A DNA stretch of 64,000 nucleotides from Idiomarina seosinensis_A (GCF_044797955.1 NZ_CP085211.1:1736001-1800000); one strand, 5' to 3'. Numbered from the stretch's first letter, positions 33,633-43,616 are shown. The notes: a model not told the origin generated them from the sequence alone. Translations and numbers: made by a program.

Positions 33633-35300
33633 ATGGCGCAATACATTTATTCCATGTCCGGGGTGAGCAAGGTTGTTCCCCCTAAAAAAACCATTTTAAA
33701 AGATATTTCATTATCGTTTTTTCCCGGCGCTAAAATTGGCGTCTTAGGTTTAAATGGTGCTGGTAAATCAACGTTATTACGCATTATGGCGGGCGTCGAT
33801 AAGGACTTTGAGGGCGAAGCCCGGCCGCTGGCCGGAATTCAAATCGGTTACCTGCCCCAGGAACCCCAGCTTGACGAGCAAAAAACTGTTCAGGAAACCG
33901 TTGAAGAAGCGGTAGCTGATGTTAAAGAAGCCCTGACTAAGCTCGACGAAATTTACGCGGCCTATGCCGATGAAAATGCCGACTTTGATGCCCTGGCAAA
34001 AGCTCAGGGAGAACTGGAAGCCCTGTTGCAGGCGAAAGACGGCCATAATATCAATAACATTCTTGAGCGGGCAGCTGACGCCCTTCGTCTGCCCCCCTGG
34101 GATGCTAAAATTGGCAACCTGTCCGGTGGTGAACGTCGCCGTGTGGCTATTTGCCGTTTGCTTTTATCGAAACCCGATATGCTATTACTGGATGAGCCTA
34201 CCAACCACTTGGATGCTGAATCTGTGGCCTGGCTTGAGCGCTTTTTGCACGACTATACCGGTACCGTCGTTGCTATTACCCACGACCGCTATTTCCTCGA
34301 TAACGTGGCAGGCTGGATACTTGAACTTGATCGCGGTTACGGTATTCCATGGGAAGGCAACTATTCCAGTTGGCTGGAGCAAAAAGAAAAACGGCTGGAG
34401 CAAGAAGAACGCTCCGAGAAAGCTCGTCAACGTACCATTAAGCAAGAGCTTGAGTGGGTACGCACTAACCCGAAAGGGCGCCAGGCAAAAAGCAAAGCTC
34501 GTCTTAATCGGTTTGAAGAACTGCAAAGCGGCGATTACCAAAAGCGTAACGAAACCAATGAACTGTTTATCCCGCCGGGTCCACGCCTGGGTGACAAGGT
34601 CATTGATGTTAATGGCATCAGTAAAGCCTACGACGGCCGTCAGTTAATCGACAACTTAAGCTTCAGTGTTCCAAAAGGTGCTATCGTTGGTATTATCGGC
34701 CCTAACGGCGCCGGTAAATCAACCCTTTTCCGTATGATCAGCGGCAAAGAGCAGCCTGACGACGGTAATATTGAAGTCGGTGAAACCGTTGAGTTAGCTA
34801 GTGTTGATCAGTTCCGTGATGACATGGATGACAGTAAAACGGTGTTTCAGGAAATTGCCGATGGTAATGACATTCTTAAAATTGGTAACTTTGAGGTTAA
34901 TGGTCGCGCCTATGTGGGGCGTTTTAACTTCCGTGGCACCGATCAGCAAAAACGTATCGGTGATTTATCCGGTGGTGAGCGCAACCGGGTACATTTAGCT
35001 AAGTTATTGCGCGCTGGCGGCAACGTGCTGCTACTCGATGAGCCAACCAACGACCTGGACGTTGAAACCTTACGAGCACTGGAAGAAGCCATTCTGGAAT
35101 TCCCTGGTTCCGTGATGGTGATTTCGCACGACCGCTGGTTCCTTGACCGCGTTGCCACGCACATTCTCGATTACCGCGATGAGGGTGAAGTTGTATTTTA
35201 CGAGGGTAATTACAGCGATTACGAAGCTTATATGAAGGATAAATACGGGGAGCAGGCAATGGAGCCGCACCGGATTAAATATAAGCCAATTAGCAAATAA
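33633..35300 (+). CDS. ettA: Energy-dependent translational throttle protein EttA
   Basis: An ABC-F ATPase of 555 residues, exactly the E. coli length. Two ABC domains: Walker A LGLNGAGKSTLLR (about 40) and IGPNGAGKSTLFR (about 355); signatures LSGGERRRVAIC and LSGGERNRVHLAK; Walker B LLLDEPTNHLDAES and LLLDEPTNDLDVET. Between them lies the charged P-site tRNA-interaction linker (about 240-310, EQKEKRLEQEERSEKARQR), and an arm is inserted in domain 1. EttA binds the ribosomal E site and restrains the first elongation step under low energy. Monocistronic, divergent from glyA. Confidence 0.96.
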   Translation: MAQYIYSMSGVSKVVPPKKTILKDISLSFFPGAKIGVLGLNGAGKSTLLRIMAGVDKDFEGEARPLAGIQIGYLPQEPQLDEQKTVQETVEEAVADVKEALTKLDEIYAAYADENADFDALAKAQGELEALLQAKDGHNINNILERAADALRLPPWDAKIGNLSGGERRRVAICRLLLSKPDMLLLDEPTNHLDAESVAWLERFLHDYTGTVVAITHDRYFLDNVAGWILELDRGYGIPWEGNYSSWLEQKEKRLEQEERSEKARQRTIKQELEWVRTNPKGRQAKSKARLNRFEELQSGDYQKRNETNELFIPPGPRLGDKVIDVNGISKAYDGRQLIDNLSFSVPKGAIVGIIGPNGAGKSTLFRMISGKEQPDDGNIEVGETVELASVDQFRDDMDDSKTVFQEIADGNDILKIGNFEVNGRAYVGRFNFRGTDQQKRIGDLSGGERNRVHLAKLLRAGGNVLLLDEPTNDLDVETLRALEEAILEFPGSVMVISHDRWFLDRVATHILDYRDEGEVVFYEGNYSDYEAYMKDKYGEQAMEPHRIKYKPISK

Positions 35301-35319
35301 AAAGCTTTAACGTGCAAAC

Positions 35320-35344
35320 GCGCAGCGGCCTCGGGTCGCTGCGC
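35320..35344. terminator. GC-rich hairpin between convergent ettA and radA
   Basis: Perfect eight-base stem GCGCAGCG / CGCTGCGC (35320-35327, 35337-35344) around a nine-base loop. No clear U-tract follows on either strand, so it is a possible but weak terminator of ettA and radA, which end at 35300 and 35351. Confidence 0.45.
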
Positions 35345-35350
35345 TATTAC

Positions 35351-36718
35351 CTAGATGGCGTCAAGCGCCTCCTGTAAATTCTTAACTGCAGTAACTGTCA
35401 TGCCCGGCGGACTCTGCTTGGGTTTGTTACCCAGCGGCACTATGGCCCTTTTAAAACCATGTTTAGCCGCTTCGTTTAAACGCTCCAGCCCATTGGGCAC
35501 TGGCCTGATTTCACCAGCCAAACCGACCTCTCCAAAAACAATCAAATCGCGTGCCAGCGGCTCGCCCTTAAAACTCGACACAATGGCCAGAAGCAAAGCC
35601 AGGTCAGCCGAGGTTTCAGTTACCTTAACGCCGCCTACGACATTAACAAAAACATCCTGATCGGACACTTGCAGGCCGCCGTGCCGATGCAGAACAGCGA
35701 GTAATAGAGCTAACCGAGTCGCTTCAAGTCCGACCGCAACGCGACGCGGATTGGCTAACGCAGAATAATCCACCAGCGCCTGAATCTCGACTAGTAAGGG
35801 CCGGGTGCCTTCCCAGACGACCATGACTACGGAGCCGTTACCCTGTTCTTCGCCGCGTTGTAAAAAGATAGCCGACGGGTTTGAAACTTCTTTTAAACCC
35901 GCTTCTGTCATTGCGAAAACGCCCAATTCGTTAACCGCTCCAAAGCGGTTTTTGGTACCGCGCAGCGTCCGGTAACGTGAGTCCGATGAACCATCCAGAA
36001 TAACCGAACAGTCAATACAGTGCTCCAGCACCTTTGGACCAGCTAAAGACCCTTCTTTAGTTACGTGGCCAACCAGGATAATGGCGACACCCTTTTGTTT
36101 GGCGTAACGGGTCAAGTAGGCGGCAGTCTCGCGAACCTGCGATACACTCCCGGGCGCTGAGGATATATCCGCCAAATGCATAACCTGAATAGAGTCAATA
36201 ACCATGATTTCAGGCTGTTCCTGGTCGGCAAGCTGACAGATGGTTTCGATTGACGTTTCTGCCAGCATCCTCAGTTTATCCGTTGGTAAATTAAGTCGCT
36301 GCGCACGCATAGCGACCTGCTGCAAAGACTCCTCACCGGTAACATATAAAGTTCGCCGGGACTGCGCTAAGCGGCATAAGACCTGCAAAAGCAATGTGCT
36401 TTTTCCCGCACCGGGCGAGCCACCAATCAGAATCGCTGAGCCAGGCACAACACCGCCACCCAGAACCCGGTCAAACTCAGTAAACGTTGTACTGAAGCGA
36501 GGTAACTCCTGCAGCGAAACTTCGTTAAGTGTTTGCACCCGGGCCTGGGTGCTGCCGGCAAATCCGCTGCGTTCAGCGACACGCGGGTGAACTTTGTCGC
36601 TACCCAGGCGCACTTCAGAAAGGGTATTCCAGGCCTTGCAGTCGGTACACTGACCCAGCCAGCGGGGAAAGTCTGCGCCGCAGTCGGTACACACGTAAGC
36701 GGTTTTTGTTTTTGCCAT
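35351..36718 (-). CDS. radA: DNA repair protein RadA
   Basis: A RecA-like branch-migration helicase of 455 residues. The N-terminal zinc finger has CTDCGADFPRWLGQCTDC. Walker A is GGSPGAGKSTLLLQ (about 98-111). The RadA-specific KNRFG motif is in GTKNRFGAVNELGVF (about 255). The C-terminal Lon-protease-like domain (about 290-455) carries DLALLLAIVSSFKG. It processes recombination intermediates with RecA. Divergent from the PilZ gene with only 65 bases between. Confidence 0.97.
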   Translation of the reverse strand: MAKTKTAYVCTDCGADFPRWLGQCTDCKAWNTLSEVRLGSDKVHPRVAERSGFAGSTQARVQTLNEVSLQELPRFSTTFTEFDRVLGGGVVPGSAILIGGSPGAGKSTLLLQVLCRLAQSRRTLYVTGEESLQQVAMRAQRLNLPTDKLRMLAETSIETICQLADQEQPEIMVIDSIQVMHLADISSAPGSVSQVRETAAYLTRYAKQKGVAIILVGHVTKEGSLAGPKVLEHCIDCSVILDGSSDSRYRTLRGTKNRFGAVNELGVFAMTEAGLKEVSNPSAIFLQRGEEQGNGSVVMVVWEGTRPLLVEIQALVDYSALANPRRVAVGLEATRLALLLAVLHRHGGLQVSDQDVFVNVVGGVKVTETSADLALLLAIVSSFKGEPLARDLIVFGEVGLAGEIRPVPNGLERLNEAAKHGFKRAIVPLGNKPKQSPPGMTVTAVKNLQEALDAI

Positions 36719-36783
36719 TAGCCGTCAACTCGTTCTATTATGCACTGCATGAAAGCACTCTATTATACAAACAGATTATCATA

Positions 36784-39291
36784 ATGCCGAGCAACCATTT
36801 CGAGCAACTGATTGACCAACTCAAACCGGTTGTTAACGAGCCGGAGTTTGATGCAATTTTTCGCGACCTGACGGAAGCAGAAGATGGGCCGACCCGATTC
36901 CAGTTAAAAATGGAGCTGCGGCGTCTGGCATCTCCGTGCTTACAGACGGTGGACCTTAGGAATCGGGTAGCCGGTGACTGCCAGCCCTATGAGTTCCTGG
37001 GCCGCAAACACTATTTTGATGAGGTCGCAAAAGATCTTTTTGAACGCGGTCTAAAAATTTATCAGGGTGTTTTCACCCAGGACACCTACGAGCAAATCAT
37101 GGCGGCGGAAAACAATAACCGTGTCATGCAGGAAAAAGAACGAGAGCTGGCTCTTAAACGTGATTCACAACATGCCGAACGCGTTGCAACCCGGGCCGAG
37201 CTCGCTCAAGATGACCAGGTCCGTTCTCCTTATTTGGTCGACACATTTCATTTTGGTCAATACCCTTACCGCGCCGAAGAACGCATGAACTTTACGGTCG
37301 AAGTAAGGCTCGCCGATAGCAACGACCGGGAAGTAAAAGCTCTGACCAGCGACATATCGATTACCGGTTTGAGAGTTCGTGTCGATAAAGCCCGATTAGG
37401 AGAAGTGGGCGAGCCAGTGTCCGTATATTTTACCGGTTTGGCGAAAGAGTTTACGTTGGATGCTGACTTAGCGGTGCCTTACCACATAATTGCGGTCGAT
37501 CAGCAAGGTGATCGCCGTTATCTCAGCCTAAGTCGCGATGAAAACTTCAGTTCTGAGCAATTTGATCAATTCCTGGCCCAGTTTATTAACGGCTACAAAA
37601 AGCGCTACCGAATCAATATAGATAACACCTATCAAGCATTAATGAATAAGGGACATGAGCAGTTTCTGATGCCCCGTCTAAGCAGTCTACCTGTTTATTT
37701 CTCTTTGCAAAATAAGCAGTTACACGCGGACTACATTCTGTCGACCGATAATAACCGACACATTATTGAAGACTGGATAAATGAACAAAATAATATCGTC
37801 ATCGGCTCTATGTTTAATTTGCGCCGCTCCCGCTATTTATTAAAGCAGCTTGTCGATAACTCCAGCGCGTCGGTGACTTTGCTGACGTTCAGTATCACTG
37901 CCCGTGGTAAGATCCATTATTACTCAGCTATGGCGGAAGAGCTGATAAAAAGCGGCTACTGGCAAACCTTTGTTAATTTTGCCGCGCGTAAAGCAAGTTT
38001 CAGGGTCTATCAATTTCGTTTAAAAGAAGTTCAGACTGAGCAGGCATGGCAACCGCAAAGTGTCCCGCTGGATATACCCATTCCATTTCGCCAGCAGCCG
38101 CCAAGCCCCAGAGTGAAAGACGCCCTGCAGTCTATTCAGTATTTGGGAGTGCTTACCGACATAACCGATAGCATGCAATGCTTCGCCGGTGACAATTATG
38201 ACAAAAGCAAAGTGCGGGCATTAAAGACTTTTCTCCATGCCCCTGCCATACCGGTGCGCACAAAAGAGGTAAAGCTGGAGTTCACCGATCTACGCCAGGA
38301 GCAGCGCTTTAGTTACCGCAGCCGTTGTCGTCTAAGACTCGGCAAAACGCGGCGCGACGGTATGATTATGGATCTGTCCGTAAATGGTCTTAAAATTCAG
38401 CTGGACGACCCCCTGTCAGCAACAATAGATGATACGGTATTAGTCTCATTGACAGGCTTTGAGAAACAACACAAAAAATTTAAACTTAACGATCTGCCCT
38501 ATCAGGTGGTTAATGTCGACATGAGTGGCACTACGCTCAGTCTGCGGACGGCAGATTCCAGGGACTCCCATGAAGGACGGGCATTTTTCAAGTATTTGAT
38601 AGAAAAACATCGGCAGCAATTACAGTTAGTACACGAAAATTCCTCACTACACGGGCTGGAACTGTGTTTGCGAAATTTATATTGCCAGTCACCACCGACG
38701 GTGCCCTTATTTTTTTATCAAAACAAAAAACGTCAAATTACCCTGCGCCGTGCCGGTTTGTCGAGCTGGCTTACAGTCTGGCACCAACTGCTTAACTCGC
38801 TACCGGGCAGTAGCGCGGAAAGCTTAAATATCCAACCGGTACTGCGTGGCGATAACCTGCACACCGAACTGATACCTGCACTACAAGATCTTTCCCGGGC
38901 AGACAAGCCAGAGCGTAAGCTGCTGCTAATTAAACTCTACCGCGAGCAAAGTGAGTCGGTATTGCAAACTGAATGGCAAGCCGTTGATGCGCTTGATAGC
39001 GAGACAATCAACGCCTTTATCGATCAGTGCCTGCCCGACGCCGTATTTCTTGCGGTGCAACTTGAGTTAAGCCGAACCGGGCGACCGGATACTCAGTTCG
39101 TTCAGGCAGAGATGAGTTATTTGTCACGCTACTCGGCGCATCGCGCGAATGAGTTAGAAGAAGAGTTGTGGCAAGTTTATGGTATCGCAGATACCCTGAA
39201 TGTGACCGAAGATTTATTAAAGTTTGCTGACCTTGATGAAGAACACCGAAAGCGCCAGCGCCAAAGAATTGAACAGTGGCTGGTGCATTAA
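36784..39291 (+). CDS. Tandem PilZ-domain protein (c-di-GMP binding)
   Basis: An 835-residue soluble protein from the ATG at 36784; the open frame extends upstream to 36529 but through radA. Two PilZ domains are visible. The first (about residues 160-275) has RAEER and DISITGLRV; the second (about 500-605) has RQEQR and DLSVNGLKI. Both thus keep the RxxxR and DxSxxG residues that hold cyclic di-GMP. The regions 1-150, 275-490 and 610-835 are of unknown fold without membrane segments. Relatives sit beside radA in Alteromonadales. The target or output is unknown. The ribosome-binding site is weak. Confidence 0.88.
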   Translation: MPSNHFEQLIDQLKPVVNEPEFDAIFRDLTEAEDGPTRFQLKMELRRLASPCLQTVDLRNRVAGDCQPYEFLGRKHYFDEVAKDLFERGLKIYQGVFTQDTYEQIMAAENNNRVMQEKERELALKRDSQHAERVATRAELAQDDQVRSPYLVDTFHFGQYPYRAEERMNFTVEVRLADSNDREVKALTSDISITGLRVRVDKARLGEVGEPVSVYFTGLAKEFTLDADLAVPYHIIAVDQQGDRRYLSLSRDENFSSEQFDQFLAQFINGYKKRYRINIDNTYQALMNKGHEQFLMPRLSSLPVYFSLQNKQLHADYILSTDNNRHIIEDWINEQNNIVIGSMFNLRRSRYLLKQLVDNSSASVTLLTFSITARGKIHYYSAMAEELIKSGYWQTFVNFAARKASFRVYQFRLKEVQTEQAWQPQSVPLDIPIPFRQQPPSPRVKDALQSIQYLGVLTDITDSMQCFAGDNYDKSKVRALKTFLHAPAIPVRTKEVKLEFTDLRQEQRFSYRSRCRLRLGKTRRDGMIMDLSVNGLKIQLDDPLSATIDDTVLVSLTGFEKQHKKFKLNDLPYQVVNVDMSGTTLSLRTADSRDSHEGRAFFKYLIEKHRQQLQLVHENSSLHGLELCLRNLYCQSPPTVPLFFYQNKKRQITLRRAGLSSWLTVWHQLLNSLPGSSAESLNIQPVLRGDNLHTELIPALQDLSRADKPERKLLLIKLYREQSESVLQTEWQAVDALDSETINAFIDQCLPDAVFLAVQLELSRTGRPDTQFVQAEMSYLSRYSAHRANELEEELWQVYGIADTLNVTEDLLKFADLDEEHRKRQRQRIEQWLVH

Positions 39292-39356
39292 AATAGGGTA
39301 GAATCTGAATCAGAAACCATAACGCCGACGGTTTTTACCACCAGGGGTGGAGAGCG

Positions 39357-39986
39357 ATGTTAAAAATAATAATGAGCGACAAGCTGCAATCTTTGCTCAG
39401 GCCAGAAACTCAGTTCCGGGCCTGGCTAAGGCTGATTGCTAAACGTTTACTGCGCTTAGCCATGGCAGCAGCACTGTTACTCATCATTTATAATGTCTGG
39501 AATATCGCCAGCCTGCAGTCACAGCAGCAGCTGAAAGAACATACGCGGCAGCTGATAGAGTTAACTTTAACGCAGGTTGCGCACCAGAGTGTCAGCGCCT
39601 TAAAAACCCAGGATACTGAGCAGTTGCAGGCCAGCACCGATCACTTGCAGTCGCTGCCGCAGGTGATCTCTGTGGTTATACGCAATCAGCTGGGTGAACA
39701 GGTCGTCAGTAGCGGGACTCCGTCCAGTGTTATTGACTGGCCAGATAACTCCCCGAGCGAACCCTGGGTGATTACTCGCGAATTAAAGGACAGCGGCCCG
39801 GTAAATGGCTACTTACAAGTCATTTTTGACCGGCAACAGCTGCTCTCTGTCAGTCAATCCGCACATGAAGGGTTAATGCAGCAAGGCAGAGTTTTACTGT
39901 TGCTGGCTATGTTGGCAGGGGTTTTTATTATGCTGGGCTTTAACCGGATCCGTGATCGCTTCTGGCAACCGGCGGTTAAAGATTAA
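39357..39986 (+). CDS. YtjB/Smp-like inner-membrane protein
   Basis: A 209-residue protein with two membrane segments: one N-terminal (about 33-50, LRLAMAAALLLIIYNVWNIA) and one near the C-terminus (about 178-196, LLLLAMLAGVFIMLGF). They flank a periplasmic domain of about 120 residues that opens with a helical stretch (QQQLKEHTRQLIELTLTQVAHQ). This topology and the neighbour radA match E. coli YtjB (Smp), where serB lies between; serB is absent here. Function of the family is unclear. Start 39357 has GGTGGAG close upstream; the Met at 39372 is an alternative. The 3' end overlaps tatD convergently by 11 bases. Confidence 0.75.
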   Translation: MLKIIMSDKLQSLLRPETQFRAWLRLIAKRLLRLAMAAALLLIIYNVWNIASLQSQQQLKEHTRQLIELTLTQVAHQSVSALKTQDTEQLQASTDHLQSLPQVISVVIRNQLGEQVVSSGTPSSVIDWPDNSPSEPWVITRELKDSGPVNGYLQVIFDRQQLLSVSQSAHEGLMQQGRVLLLLAMLAGVFIMLGFNRIRDRFWQPAVKD

Positions 39987-40749
39987 ACAGCTCGAGGGTA
40001 TTATTAAAGCACCTCTCACCGACCTGAGGCTCTGATATTTCCTTGAGTTTTGCCAGAGATTGCAGGGTATTGAGCAGACATAATGGTTCATTGCGTTCGC
40101 CCTGATGACCGTTGACCGGCATGTCAGGGCTATCCGTTTCCAGCACCATGGCCGATAACGGCAAGCGCGCCACAGCATCCCTCGTTTTCTTCGCTCTGGG
40201 GTAGGTTATTGTTCCGCCAATACCCAGGTAATAACCTGCTTCTACCCAGGCCTTACCCTGCTCATAGCTGCCCGAAAAGGCGTGAATAACACCTTTTTCA
40301 GGGCCCGATTCCCGCACTAATTTTAATGTCTTATCCAGGGTCTTGCGATGATGCAGGATAACGGGTAACTCGCGGTCCTTCGCCAGCCTCAACTGTTGTC
40401 GCAGCAGTTGCTGCTGTAATTCCATGTTGTCACAGGTACCATCAAGGCCAATTTCGCCTATCGCTTTAAAGTTCGGATTATTGTCTTGCAGTAATTTATC
40501 AACCTGCTGCTGCAAGGTGTCGACATGTTCAATGCAGTGCTGGTCGATAAAATACGGATGTAAGCCAAGCGCAAAATAACAATCACTAAAGTCCTGTGTT
40601 ATGCGCTTAAGCTCCTGATCACTGCCAACACAAACGCCGGGCAGCATAAATTTTTTAATACCGGCATCGCGGGCTCGTTTAATGGTTTTATCACGATCCT
40701 CGGCAAAGGTTTCGAAGTTCAAGTGACAATGACTATCAAACAATTGCAT
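39976..40749 (-). CDS. TatD-family metal-dependent nuclease/hydrolase (YjjV-like)
   Basis: A 257-residue TIM-barrel hydrolase. Metal ligands appear in order: FDSHCHLNF (His-x-His), EIGLDGT (Glu), VILHHRKTLD (His), VIHAFSGS (His) and LETDSPDMP (Asp). The family acts as 3'-5' DNA exonuclease or deoxyribonuclease on damaged DNA. Its place downstream of prfC (11 bases) resembles the E. coli prfC-osmY-yjjV neighbourhood, so YjjV is the likeliest relative. Confidence 0.9.
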   Translation of the reverse strand: MQLFDSHCHLNFETFAEDRDKTIKRARDAGIKKFMLPGVCVGSDQELKRITQDFSDCYFALGLHPYFIDQHCIEHVDTLQQQVDKLLQDNNPNFKAIGEIGLDGTCDNMELQQQLLRQQLRLAKDRELPVILHHRKTLDKTLKLVRESGPEKGVIHAFSGSYEQGKAWVEAGYYLGIGGTITYPRAKKTRDAVARLPLSAMVLETDSPDMPVNGHQGERNEPLCLLNTLQSLAKLKEISEPQVGERCFNNTLELFNL

Positions 40750-40760
40750 GATCGCGGCAC

Positions 40761-42347
40761 TTAGTGTTCGCGGGTATGGCTGAAAGTGATATCAGGGTAG
40801 CGCTCCTGGGCTAAACTTAAATTGACCATAGTCGGCGCAATATAGGTCAGGTTATCACCCCCGTCTAATGCCAGATTAGCTTCCGCTTTACGACGAAACT
40901 CGTCCAGTTTGCGCTCGTCGCCACTTACCCAACGAGCAGTCGCAACATTAATATTTTCGTACATGGCTTCCACTTTGTATTCGGTTCTTAAGCGATGAAC
41001 AACCACATCAAACTGCAAAACACCAACGGCACCGACGATCAAGTCATTACTTATCAGAGGCCGGAAGACCTGGACTGCGCCTTCTTCGGATAATTGTACT
41101 AAACCTTTTAGCAGTTGCTTTTGCTTCAACGGATCTTTTAACCGGATTCTGCGGAAAAGCTCAGGTGCGAAGTTTGGTATGCCACTGAATTTAAAGGTCT
41201 CGCCAGCGGTAAAGGTGTCACCAATTTGAATGGTGCCGTGATTGTGCAAGCCAATAATATCACCAGGGAAAGCTTCTTCGACCTGGGAGCGGTCGCCCGC
41301 TAAAAAGGTCAGCGCGTCACTGATACGTATATCCTTATCCGTTCTTACCTGTCGCATTTTCATGCCTTTTTCGTATTTGCCGGAAACTATACGCAAAAAA
41401 GCGACGCGGTCACGATGGCGAGGATCCATGTTTGCTTGTATTTTAAAAATAAAGCCAGAGAACTTATTGCCTTCAGGATCAACTTGTTCACCGCCGTCCG
41501 TTGCCCGTGGCTGTGGTTTTGGCGCCCAATCAACCAGCCCGTCCAGCATATGGTCAACACCAAAGTTCCCCAAAGCCGTACCAAAGAACACCGGAGTCAG
41601 TTCGCCGGCTAAAAAAAGCTCCTTATCAAACTCATTGGATGCACCCTTAACCAGCTCAATTTGCTCTCGCAGTTCTTCCGCCCAGACACCCAGTCGTTGA
41701 TCTAATTCAGTGTTGTCGAGACCTGAAATGACGTCAGTTTCCTGAATTCGATGGCCCTGACCAGTTCTGTACAGAATAACTTCGTCCCGCAAAAGATGGT
41801 ATACGCCCTTAAAATTCTTACCTGAGCCAATCGGCCAGGTTATCGGCGCGCACATAATCTTCAGCACGTCTTCTACTTCATCCAATAGCTCCAGCGGATC
41901 GCGAATGTCGCGGTCTAATTTATTCATAAAGGTAATAATAGGCGTATCTCTGAGACGAGTTACCTCCATTAACTTTATGGTCCGGTCTTCCACCCCTTTT
42001 GCTCCGTCAATCACCATTAAACAGGAGTCAACGGCAGTTAAAGTCCGGTAAGTATCTTCAGAAAAGTCCTCATGGCCCGGTGTATCCAGCAAATTAACCA
42101 ACTGATCGTGATAAGGGAACTGCATTACCGAGGTGGTAACCGAAATGCCCCGCTCTTGCTCCATTTCCATCCAGTCAGATTTAGCATGCTGCCCCGACTT
42201 TTTACCTTTAATGGTACCGGCTTTCTGGATCTGCTGGCCATGCAACAGAACCTTCTCGGTTATTGTCGTTTTACCGGCATCGGGGTGCGAGATAATCGCA
42301 AACGTTCTGCGCTTATCTACTTCGTTTTGATAACTTTTATCGGACAT
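40761..42347 (-). CDS. prfC: Peptide chain release factor 3
   Basis: A translational GTPase of 528 residues that recycles RF1/RF2 from the ribosome after peptide release. G motifs: SHPDAGKTT (G1, about 20-28), SVTTSVMQF (G2), DTPGHEDF (G3) and FMNKLDR (G4). Domain II and the RF3 C-terminal domain are complete, and length matches E. coli (529). It lies 54 bases after deoB and 11 before tatD on the same strand. Confidence 0.97.
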   Translation of the reverse strand: MSDKSYQNEVDKRRTFAIISHPDAGKTTITEKVLLHGQQIQKAGTIKGKKSGQHAKSDWMEMEQERGISVTTSVMQFPYHDQLVNLLDTPGHEDFSEDTYRTLTAVDSCLMVIDGAKGVEDRTIKLMEVTRLRDTPIITFMNKLDRDIRDPLELLDEVEDVLKIMCAPITWPIGSGKNFKGVYHLLRDEVILYRTGQGHRIQETDVISGLDNTELDQRLGVWAEELREQIELVKGASNEFDKELFLAGELTPVFFGTALGNFGVDHMLDGLVDWAPKPQPRATDGGEQVDPEGNKFSGFIFKIQANMDPRHRDRVAFLRIVSGKYEKGMKMRQVRTDKDIRISDALTFLAGDRSQVEEAFPGDIIGLHNHGTIQIGDTFTAGETFKFSGIPNFAPELFRRIRLKDPLKQKQLLKGLVQLSEEGAVQVFRPLISNDLIVGAVGVLQFDVVVHRLRTEYKVEAMYENINVATARWVSGDERKLDEFRRKAEANLALDGGDNLTYIAPTMVNLSLAQERYPDITFSHTREH

Positions 42348-42401
42348 TAATCACTCTTTTTTAAGTTTTAAGGGGGGCTAAGGCGCAATTTTATCAACAG
42401 A

Positions 42402-43610
42402 TCAGACTGTTTTTCCAGAAATCATAGACTGCCCTTCGTCCATTGGCGGCAATTCAAATAAATCGCAAAGAGTCTGACCTAAATCGGCAAAACTGTCGCG
42501 CTGACCATAACTGCCGGCCCTGAAACTATTACCAGCCATCAGAAAAGGCACAAACTCACGGGTATGATCGCTACCCGGCCAGCTGGGATCGCAACCGTGA
42601 TCGGCGGTCAGCACCAGCAAATCATCAGGCCCCATAGCCTGCATTAACTGTGGTAAACGCGCATCTACCTTTTCCAGTTCGCCGGCATAGCCTTCAATGT
42701 TGCGGCGATGGCCGTAAAGGGTGTCAAAGTCGACTAAATTGGTAAAAATTAAGCTTTGCTCCGGGGCATTCTGCATGGCATCAAGGGTAGCATCAAGCAG
42801 CGCCTCGCTGCCGGCCGCCTTAATCGACTGCGAAATACCCTGATGCGCAAAAATATCAGCGATTTTACCGATCGCAATGACTTTGCCACCCTGCGCAGTT
42901 AGTTTATCCAACACAGTTGCTGCCGGCGGTTTTACCGCATAATCACGGCGCTGGTGAGTACGCTCAAAGCTGCCAGCCTCTTCACCAACGAATGGGCGGG
43001 CAATTACACGACCGATATTATAGTCATTCAGCAGCCGGCGAGCCGTTTCACACACCTGATACAAGGCTGGTAAACCAAAATGTTGTTCGTGAGCAGCGAT
43101 TTGAAAGACCGAGTCAGCCGAGGTATAAACGATAGGCTTACCAGTTTTGATGTGCTCCTCGCCAAGCTGCTCGATAATTTCGGTGCCTGAGGCCTGGCAG
43201 TTTCCAAGTACCCCGGGCAAATCGCACTGCTGAATTAACTCATCAAGCAGACTTTGCGGAAAGGAATCCTCTTTTTGTTCAAAGTAACCCCAGTCGAAAT
43301 GAACAGGCACACCCATTAGTTCCCAGTGTCCCGACGGCGTATCTTTGCCTGAAGATCGCTCCGCAGCCCAGGCATAGCTGTACTCGGCGCGGGTGTTCTC
43401 AAAACCAGCTGCAAAACGGCCAGTTGCGCCACGATGAGCGGCGGCCAACCCGAGCCGGGTAAGATTAGGCAGCTTTAGCGGCCGCCCTTGCTGTGCGCGA
43501 TACTCGGCTATATGGCCAAAGGTGTCCGCGCCACTATCGCCAAATTCGACTGCATCGGGTGCGCTACCAATGCCAAAAGAGTCCAGTACCACCACAATTG
43601 CCCGGGCCAT
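42402..43610 (-). CDS. deoB: Phosphopentomutase
   Basis: Alkaline-phosphatase-superfamily enzyme of 402 residues converting deoxyribose 1-phosphate to the 5-phosphate. Metal-binding segments are VLDSFGIGSAPDA at the N-terminus and TADHGCDPSWPGSDHTRE near the C-terminus. The phospho-threonine site is in GKDTPSGHWELMG (about 88-100). Gene order deoC-deoA-deoB matches E. coli, but deoD does not follow; prfC does. Six bases separate it from deoA. Confidence 0.96.
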   Translation of the reverse strand: MARAIVVVLDSFGIGSAPDAVEFGDSGADTFGHIAEYRAQQGRPLKLPNLTRLGLAAAHRGATGRFAAGFENTRAEYSYAWAAERSSGKDTPSGHWELMGVPVHFDWGYFEQKEDSFPQSLLDELIQQCDLPGVLGNCQASGTEIIEQLGEEHIKTGKPIVYTSADSVFQIAAHEQHFGLPALYQVCETARRLLNDYNIGRVIARPFVGEEAGSFERTHQRRDYAVKPPAATVLDKLTAQGGKVIAIGKIADIFAHQGISQSIKAAGSEALLDATLDAMQNAPEQSLIFTNLVDFDTLYGHRRNIEGYAGELEKVDARLPQLMQAMGPDDLLVLTADHGCDPSWPGSDHTREFVPFLMAGNSFRAGSYGQRDSFADLGQTLCDLFELPPMDEGQSMISGKTV

Positions 43611-43616
43611 GTTTAT

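Noticed and set aside
36529..36783. 85-codon N-terminal extension of the PilZ protein frame
   Set aside because: It lies antisense to the radA 5' region and lacks a start signal; the ATG at 36784 begins the sensible protein.
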